From the NCBI GenBank assembly GCA_023423215.1, contig JAFAFZ010000190.1, positions 1-10,504 on the forward strand: a DNA stretch of 10,504 nucleotides, in the 5' to 3' direction. Positions 5,951-10,504 of the stretch are shown in pieces. Numbering within the stretch: position 1 is the stretch's first letter; every line of letters starts with the position of its first letter. Source of the DNA: Actinomycetes bacterium (lineage in GTDB: Bacteria > Actinomycetota > Acidimicrobiia > Acidimicrobiales > Microtrichaceae). The position numbers were made by a program, and so were the translations under genes. Below the pieces are notes generated by a model. It had not been told where the DNA came from. It was given only the letters and a program-made list of their open reading frames with translations, and searched no databases.

Positions 5951-7035
5951 ACGTCCGTCGATTCCGGCGCATCGTCGCCGCCCTGCTCGCACTGGTGCTC
6001 GTCGGCGTCGCCGCCGCCTGCGGCAGCGACTCCGAGGGCGACACCTCGTCCGGGGGCTCCTCCTCCGGCGGCGGAGGTGGCGGCGCGAACGAGGAGAAGG
6101 TGATCGGCATCGCCGCCATCACCCTGCAGTCGCCCGCCGTCGGCGTGCAGATCGAGACGGCCGAGCGGGCCGCCGAGCTGCTCGGCTGGAAGGTCGTCGT
6201 GACCAACGCGAACGGCGATCCCGCCAAGATGGCGGCCGACGTCTCCAGCCTGGTGAACCAGGGCGTGGACGCGATCCTCGACATCGCGATCTCGCCGGCG
6301 CAGGCCCAGGAGGGCTTCCGTGCCGCGAAGGAGAAGGACATCCCGATCATCGCGATCGGCGCACCGCTCGACGACCCGCAGGGGTACTTCGCAGCGACCT
6401 ACGCGCCGAGCGACGAGGAGATGTCGAACCTGCTCGCCGAGCAGATGATCGAGGACCTCGACGGCAAGGGCCAGGCGCTCTCGCTGAACGCCTCGGGCCT
6501 GCCGGCGCTGAAGATCCGCTTCGACACCCTCGTCGCGGACACCAAGGACACCGACATCGAGGTCGCGGTCGAGCACGAGACCGACCTGGCCAACGCGGTC
6601 CAGGACACGCAGACGGCCGTCGCGAACGCGCTGCGGGCGAACCCCGACATCAACGTGATCTGGGCGCTGCAGGACTTCGAGTTCGTCACCTCGCTCCAGA
6701 CCATCGCCAGCCAGAACCTGCAGAAGGCCGCGGTCTACGGCTACTACCCGCCGCCCGAGGCGCTCCAGGTGATGCGCGAGTGGAAGGAGGGCGACGCCCC
6801 GATGGCGCTGGCCGACTCCCCGATCGAGTTCGACCCGTGGTACGCCTTCGACGCACTGGTGAACAAGTGGATCCTCGAGGAAGAGGACTGGGTCACCGAC
6901 ATGTCGATCAAGCCGCTCCCGACGGCGCTGATCACCCCGGCCGACGTGCCGGACGGCGACGCCTACCCCTGGGAGCCCTTCGAGCCGTTCTTCGTCGAGC
7001 GCTGGACCACGGCCGGCGTCGAGCTGAACGACTGA
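5947..7035 (+). CDS. ABC transporter substrate-binding lipoprotein (sugar-type, periplasmic-binding fold class I)
   Basis: Extracytoplasmic binding protein of 362 aa that delivers ligand to the RbsC-like permease encoded downstream. It has a lipoprotein signal: RRFRR, a hydrophobic core (residues 9-24) and a lipidation Cys25 in VAAACGSDS. A Gly/Ser-rich linker (about 26-47) follows, then a Peripla_BP_4-like two-lobe domain from about 51, with repeating features such as GWKVVVTNANGDPAKM, VNQGVDAILD and KDIPIIAIG. The aromatic, acidic C-terminal part (PWEPFEPFFVERW) is unusual for a plain ribose binder. GTG at 5947 has GGAGG (5937-5941) five bases upstream and gives a complete signal peptide; longer in-frame starts do not. 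First main gene of the operon. The ligand is not determined; sugar, polyol or a hydrophobic compound are all possible. Confidence 0.87.
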   Translation: MNVRRFRRIVAALLALVLVGVAAACGSDSEGDTSSGGSSSGGGGGGANEEKVIGIAAITLQSPAVGVQIETAERAAELLGWKVVVTNANGDPAKMAADVSSLVNQGVDAILDIAISPAQAQEGFRAAKEKDIPIIAIGAPLDDPQGYFAATYAPSDEEMSNLLAEQMIEDLDGKGQALSLNASGLPALKIRFDTLVADTKDTDIEVAVEHETDLANAVQDTQTAVANALRANPDINVIWALQDFEFVTSLQTIASQNLQKAAVYGYYPPPEALQVMREWKEGDAPMALADSPIEFDPWYAFDALVNKWILEEEDWVTDMSIKPLPTALITPADVPDGDAYPWEPFEPFFVERWTTAGVELND

Positions 7036-7054
7036 CGTTCCCACACACCCTCCG

Positions 7055-7085
7055 GTCGGGAGCCCACCTCGCACGGGCTCCCGAC
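7055..7085 (+). terminator. Intercistronic hairpin after the binding-protein gene (attenuator or mRNA-stabilising)
   Basis: GTCGGGAGCCC (7055-7065) and GGGCTCCCGAC (7075-7085) form a perfect 11-bp GC-rich stem with a nine-base loop, starting 20 bases after the stop codon. No T-tract follows. In binding-protein operons such structures often protect the upstream mRNA or partly terminate, giving more binding protein than permease. That role is inferred. Confidence 0.6.
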
Positions 7086-7150
7086 AGGTGCGCATCGACC
7101 ACCCACGACCACACGGGTCGAGCCGCCGCGCGGCCGACCGGAGGACCGAC

Positions 7151-7990
7151 GTGACCACCGAACCGCAGGACCTGACCGACCGCACCTTCGTCATCACCGG
7201 CGCCGCCCGGGGACTGGGTGCCGCCACCGGCCGGCTCGCCGCCGCCCGCGGCGCCAAGGTCGTGATCTCCGACGTCCTCGACGACGAGGGCGAGGCGACG
7301 GCGGCAGCGATCCGCGACGAGGGCGGCGAGGCGACCTTCGTGCACTGCGACATCACCGACGACGGCCAGGTCCGGACGCTGATGGACACCGCAGCGCACA
7401 CCTTCGGCGGCATCGACGTCCTGCACAACAACGCCGGCATCCACGAGGCGATGATCGCCACGGACTTCTCGTTCGAGGACATGGCGATCGAGACCTTCGA
7501 CCGGGTGATCGCGGTGAACCTGCGAGGTGCGTTCGTCTGCACCAAGGCGGCGCTGCCGTACCTGAAGCAGAGCGACCTGGGCCCGTCGGTCATCAACGCC
7601 GGGTCCACGGCGTCCTTCGCCGGCTACCCCTACGGACTCGCCTACGGCACGTCCAAGGGCGGGATCGCGATGATGACGAAGAACCTCGCTGTCGCGCTCG
7701 CCCCGTACGGCATCCGCGCCAACTGCTACTGCCCGGCGACCGTCGAGAGCCAGATGGTCAAGACCGTCGGCTCCACGATCGCCGGCGAGGATCCCGAGCT
7801 CGCCGAGGCGCCCGACGCAGCGCACCTCGGCGCCCACCTGGTCCGCCGCATCGGCGACCCGGTCGACGTGGCCGAGCTCGTCTGCTTCCTGGCCGGGCCG
7901 CGCTCGTCCTTCGTCAACGGCGTCACCTGGCTCATCGACGGCGGCGTCCTGGCGTGGCGCGACAGCGTCGACGCCCTCGGCATGTCCTGA
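7151..7990 (+). CDS. Short-chain dehydrogenase/reductase (SDR, classical type)
   Basis: Cytoplasmic NAD(P)-dependent oxidoreductase of 279 aa acting on an alcohol or ketone. The Rossmann motif TGAARGLG is at 16-23. An Asp at the end of the second strand (D40 in VVISD) favours NAD(H) over NADP(H). The structural NNAG motif is at 92-95. The catalytic tetrad N122, S151, Y164 and K168 (Y-G-T-S-K) is complete, and the C-terminal DVAELVCFLAGP and VNGVTWLIDGG are typical. The GTG at 7151 was chosen because GGAGGA (7140-7145) lies five bases before it and the Rossmann fold starts at the usual distance; the in-frame 21-residue extension to 7088 lies in the hairpin-proximal gap. It probably oxidises the alcohol made by the P450 encoded next, or an imported polyol or sterol-like substrate (inference). 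Confidence 0.9.
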   Translation: MTTEPQDLTDRTFVITGAARGLGAATGRLAAARGAKVVISDVLDDEGEATAAAIRDEGGEATFVHCDITDDGQVRTLMDTAAHTFGGIDVLHNNAGIHEAMIATDFSFEDMAIETFDRVIAVNLRGAFVCTKAALPYLKQSDLGPSVINAGSTASFAGYPYGLAYGTSKGGIAMMTKNLAVALAPYGIRANCYCPATVESQMVKTVGSTIAGEDPELAEAPDAAHLGAHLVRRIGDPVDVAELVCFLAGPRSSFVNGVTWLIDGGVLAWRDSVDALGMS

Positions 7991-8063
7991 CGCCGCACGC
8001 GTCCGTCCACCCCGTTCGCCCCACACCCAGACCAGCACCACCACCCGGGAGCACCCACCCACC
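7991..8063 (+). other. C-rich, G-poor intercistronic segment before the P450 gene
   Basis: By my count, 42 of 73 bases are C and 13 are G, with repeated CACC/CCACC words and no strong secondary structure. This composition resembles Rho-utilisation sites or an unstructured ribosome standby region. The only ribosome-binding-like sequence, GGGAG (8047-8051), is 12 bases from the ATG, longer than usual. Confidence 0.35.
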
Positions 8064-9362
8064 ATGAGCGACACGATCGACATCAACTTCTTCGACACCG
8101 AGACGAACGCCTGCCCGTACCCCGCGTACGACCAGCTGCGCGAGGAGGCGCCGGTCTGGCGGGACCCGCACACCGGCATGTTCGTCATCACCCGCTACGA
8201 GGACCTGAAGGCGATCCTCTCCAACCCCGAGCTCTTCACCAACCAGGTGGGCTCGGCCGCCGGCATGACCGAGAAGGCCATGAAGCCGACGGACCCCGAG
8301 GAGATCCGCAAGCAGGAGGAGGCCGCCGAGCAGGAGCGGCAGATCCAGAAGCTGTACGAGGAGAAGGGCTGGGTGCCGGCCCGCAACCTGGACGCGCTCG
8401 ACGGCGAGAAGCACACCGAGCTGCGGCGCATGATGTCGCAGGCGTTCCGCCCGGGCCGCGTCAAGCAGCTCGACCCCTACGTCGAGGGCCTGGCCAACGA
8501 CCTGTTCGACAGCTTCATCGGCGACGGCCACTGCGAGTGGGTCAGCGCCTTCGCCGTGCCGCTGCCGCTTTACACGATCGGCAAGCAGATGGGCGTGCCG
8601 CCCGAGGACATGCCCCGCATCAAGGCGTGGACCGACGCCTGGGTGCAGCGCCTCGGCCTGATGCAGACCATGGACGAGCGCCTTTGGTCGGCCGAGAAGG
8701 AGATCGAGGCGCAGCACTACTTCCAGGCGATCTTCGAGCGGCTGCGCGAGACGCCCGAGGACACCGTGCTGAGCGACCTCGTCAACAAGCCGATCCCCGA
8801 GTGGGGCCGCACGCTCACCGACGAGGAGCTGCACGGCGAGATGATGGCCGACATCTTCGTCGGCGGATCCGAGACGACGACCAACGCGCTCTCGGCCGGC
8901 GTCGTCATGCTGATCGAGAAGCCCGAGGTGTGGGACGCGCTCAAGTCGGACCCGGAGAAGTACCTGCCCGTCTTCATCGAAGAGGTCGTGCGCCTCGAGA
9001 CGCCGGTGCAGGGCCTGCTGCGAGAGGTCGCCCGCGACACCGAGCTGCACGGCGTGCAGCTGCCGGCCGGCTCGATCCTCAACATGCGCTTCGCCGCCGG
9101 CAACCGCGACGGGCGCGAGTACGAGTGCCCGGCGGACGTCGACCTGGAGCGCGAGGGCGCGAAGGGCCACCTCGGCTACGGCTTCGGCGCCCACTTCTGC
9201 CTGGGCGCGGCGCTCGCACGCCGTGAGCTCTTCTGGGGCTTCAAGGGCCTCGTCGACCGGGTCGAGTCGATCCGCTACGCCGACGGCAACACCTTCGAGT
9301 ACCACCCCAACTACTTCCTCCGTGCGCTCAAGGAGCTGCACATCGAGTTCACCCCGCGCTGA
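8064..9362 (+). CDS. Cytochrome P450
   Basis: Soluble bacterial class I-type haem monooxygenase of 432 aa, needing ferredoxin and reductase supplied elsewhere. C-helix HTELRR (H117, R121) contacts the haem propionates. The I-helix GGSETT (267-272) carries the acid/alcohol pair E270/T271 in place of the commoner AGxDTT. ExxR is E307-V-V-R310. The haem-binding loop GFGAHFCLG spans 373-381 with the axial thiolate C379. Residues about 68-104, between the B-helix region and the C-helix, form an extra charged stretch rich in Glu, Lys and Gln that most compact bacterial P450s lack. The ATG start gives a normal N-terminus without a membrane anchor. Position between an SDR and an importer suggests hydroxylation of an imported compound; substrate and CYP family number cannot be assigned from sight. 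Confidence 0.95.
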   Translation: MSDTIDINFFDTETNACPYPAYDQLREEAPVWRDPHTGMFVITRYEDLKAILSNPELFTNQVGSAAGMTEKAMKPTDPEEIRKQEEAAEQERQIQKLYEEKGWVPARNLDALDGEKHTELRRMMSQAFRPGRVKQLDPYVEGLANDLFDSFIGDGHCEWVSAFAVPLPLYTIGKQMGVPPEDMPRIKAWTDAWVQRLGLMQTMDERLWSAEKEIEAQHYFQAIFERLRETPEDTVLSDLVNKPIPEWGRTLTDEELHGEMMADIFVGGSETTTNALSAGVVMLIEKPEVWDALKSDPEKYLPVFIEEVVRLETPVQGLLREVARDTELHGVQLPAGSILNMRFAAGNRDGREYECPADVDLEREGAKGHLGYGFGAHFCLGAALARRELFWGFKGLVDRVESIRYADGNTFEYHPNYFLRALKELHIEFTPR

Positions 9363-9379
9363 GCGGATCCCTCGTCGGT

Positions 9380-9415
9380 CGTTCGCCGTCGGAGACCCCC
9401 CTCCGTCGGCGAGCG
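9380..9415 (+). terminator. Intercistronic hairpin after the P450 gene
   Basis: Arms 9380-9394 and 9401-9415 pair over 15 positions with one G-U wobble and one U-U mismatch, around an ACCCCC loop. It lies between the P450 stop and the permease start (34 bases before the GTG). No T-tract follows, so it is either a partial terminator or a processing/stability element. Second such hairpin in this operon. Confidence 0.55.
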
Positions 9416-9448
9416 CCTGCGAACACCCATCGATCACCAGGAGTCCAC

Positions 9449-10492
9449 GTGTTGGAAGAAGGTCGCACGCTGACCGAGACGGCGGTGCTGCAGGAGCCGG
9501 CGGGTGAGCCGACGCCCGTGCGCACCGACCACGCGCCGCCGCCGGGTCAGGCGGTGCTGAAGTTCATCACCCGCTTCGGCCTGCTGCTCATGCTGGGCGT
9601 CGTCATCGCCATCTTCGGCATCCTCGAGCCGAACTCGTTCTTCACGATCGCCAACGCGCGGTCGACGGCGAGCATCGCGGCGCCGCTGATCATCCTGGCG
9701 GTCGCGCTGACCGTGCCGCTCGGCCTGGGCGAGTTCGACCTGTCGATCGGCAACGGCGCGCAGCTCTCGGGCGCCGTGCTCATCTGGTTGATCAGCAACC
9801 AGGGGCTGCCGTGGCTCGGCTCCATCGGCATCGTCGTCGCCGCGGCGGCCCTGATGGGCCTGCTGGTCGGCACCATCGTCGTGAAGTCCCAGGTGAACGC
9901 GTTCATCATCACGCTGGGCGCCGGCACCATCTTCGCCGGGCTCGAGTTCGGCATCATGCGCGGCGTCACCCTCTACGACGGGATCCCGGTGGAGTTCACC
10001 GAGCTCGCGGTCGGCCGCACGCTCGGCGTGCCGAACGCGGTGTGGATCGCCGCCGTGTTCGCTCTGCTCGTCTGGGTCGGCATGGAGCGCACCGTCGTCG
10101 GGCGGCGCATGCGGGCGGCGGGCGGCAACCCAGAGGCCGCGCGCCTGGCCGGCGTGCGCGTCGACGTGCTGCGAGCCAGCGGCTTCGTCGTGTCGGCCGT
10201 GGGCGCGTCGGTCGCCGCGGTCATCCTCATGGCGCAGTCCGCGTCGTACTACCCGAACTCGGCGGTGGCCCTGCTGCTGCCGACCTACGCCGCGTGCTTC
10301 CTCGGGACCACGGCGTTCCGCTCGAACATCTTCGACGTCGCCGGCACGCTCGTGGGCGCCGCCTTCCTGGCGGTCGTGCAGAGCGGACTCATCATGATCG
10401 GCGTGCAGTCGTGGATCGCCCAGATCGTGCAGGGCTCCCTGCTGATCGCCGCGGTGGTCCTGTCCAAGGCAGCGTCGAGAGGTGCGGCGTGA
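9449..10492 (+). CDS. ABC transporter permease, RbsC-like (BPD_transp_2 family)
   Basis: Inner-membrane permease of 347 aa that forms the translocation path for the ligand of the upstream binding protein. A polar N-terminus of about 36 residues is followed by roughly eight to ten hydrophobic segments from residue 43 on (FGLLLMLGVVIAIFGI) to the end. LGLGEFDLSIG corresponds to the family's G-x-DLSVG region. NAFIITLGAGTIFAG matches the conserved PxFIxTLG segment. GGNPEAARLAGVRVD (from residue 225) is the cytoplasmic coupling loop that contacts the ATPase in RbsC-type systems. The GTG start has AGGAG (9439-9443) five bases upstream. The stop overlaps the next ATG by one base (TGATG), so the operon continues. 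Confidence 0.92.
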   Translation: MLEEGRTLTETAVLQEPAGEPTPVRTDHAPPPGQAVLKFITRFGLLLMLGVVIAIFGILEPNSFFTIANARSTASIAAPLIILAVALTVPLGLGEFDLSIGNGAQLSGAVLIWLISNQGLPWLGSIGIVVAAAALMGLLVGTIVVKSQVNAFIITLGAGTIFAGLEFGIMRGVTLYDGIPVEFTELAVGRTLGVPNAVWIAAVFALLVWVGMERTVVGRRMRAAGGNPEAARLAGVRVDVLRASGFVVSAVGASVAAVILMAQSASYYPNSAVALLLPTYAACFLGTTAFRSNIFDVAGTLVGAAFLAVVQSGLIMIGVQSWIAQIVQGSLLIAAVVLSKAASRGAA

Positions 10493-10504
10493 TGGGTGCC
10501 GCGC
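10492..10504 (+). CDS. Start of the next operon gene (partial, probably the ABC ATPase)
   Basis: ATG at 10492 overlaps the permease stop (TGATG), with GAGAGG (10477-10482) nine bases upstream as a ribosome binding site. GTG at 10489 is an in-frame alternative. Only four codons are inside the window, so the product cannot be identified from sequence. The import system still lacks its nucleotide-binding subunit, which makes an ATPase the best guess. Confidence 0.45.

Noticed and set aside
5797..7608. 603-codon open frame on the minus strand opposite the binding-protein and SDR genes
   Set aside because: The translated product is low-complexity and lacks any family motif, while the plus strand encodes two clear families. 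Long antisense frames are expected in GC-rich DNA.
7932..9437. 501-codon open frame on the minus strand opposite the P450 gene
   Set aside because: It is Leu/Val/Gly/Arg-rich with no motif; the P450 on the plus strand has every hallmark.

Overview
The window is very GC-rich, with strong G/C bias at third codon positions, frequent GTG starts and several start codons that sit directly behind a -10-like hexamer with no room for a ribosome binding site (leaderless mRNAs). Together with the families present (PaaX-like regulator, AI-2E permease, prolyl iminopeptidase, P450 plus SDR plus ABC importer) this points to an Actinomycetota chromosome. An acidimicrobial or other non-model actinobacterial lineage is my guess; the sequence alone does not settle it. 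No rRNA, tRNA, CRISPR, insertion sequence or phage gene was seen.

Left half (1-5710), housekeeping-like single genes and short pairs: a membrane fatty acid desaturase on the minus strand, cut by the window edge (C-terminus missing); divergent from it a PaaX-family repressor-like gene whose stop overlaps the start of a metallo-beta-lactamase-fold hydrolase (GTGA overlap); an AI-2E-family permease; a convergent minus-strand small GAF-domain protein; and, divergent from that, a prolyl iminopeptidase (S33). The 73-bp region between the desaturase and the PaaX-like gene holds two back-to-back promoters and a nested palindrome.

Right half (5785-10504), one apparent catabolic operon on the plus strand: a well-formed promoter (TTGTCA, 17 bp, TATGGT) overlapped by a 32-bp near-perfect palindrome; a 127-nt leader holding a possible 20-codon upstream ORF; a lipoprotein sugar-type ABC substrate-binding protein; an NAD-type short-chain dehydrogenase; a cytochrome P450 with an extra charged segment; an RbsC-type ABC permease; and the first codons of a further gene, expected to be the ATPase. 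Strong intercistronic hairpins follow the binding-protein gene and the P450 gene, and the gap before the P450 is C-rich and G-poor.

Working model (inference): a ligand-responsive repressor, not encoded here, holds the operon off at the palindrome. The inducing compound is taken up by the binding protein and permease, and is then hydroxylated by the P450 and oxidised by the SDR. Placing a P450 and a dehydrogenase between the binding protein and the permease of a 'simple sugar' importer suggests that the substrate is not a simple sugar but, for example, a terpenoid, a sterol-like compound or a glycoside.
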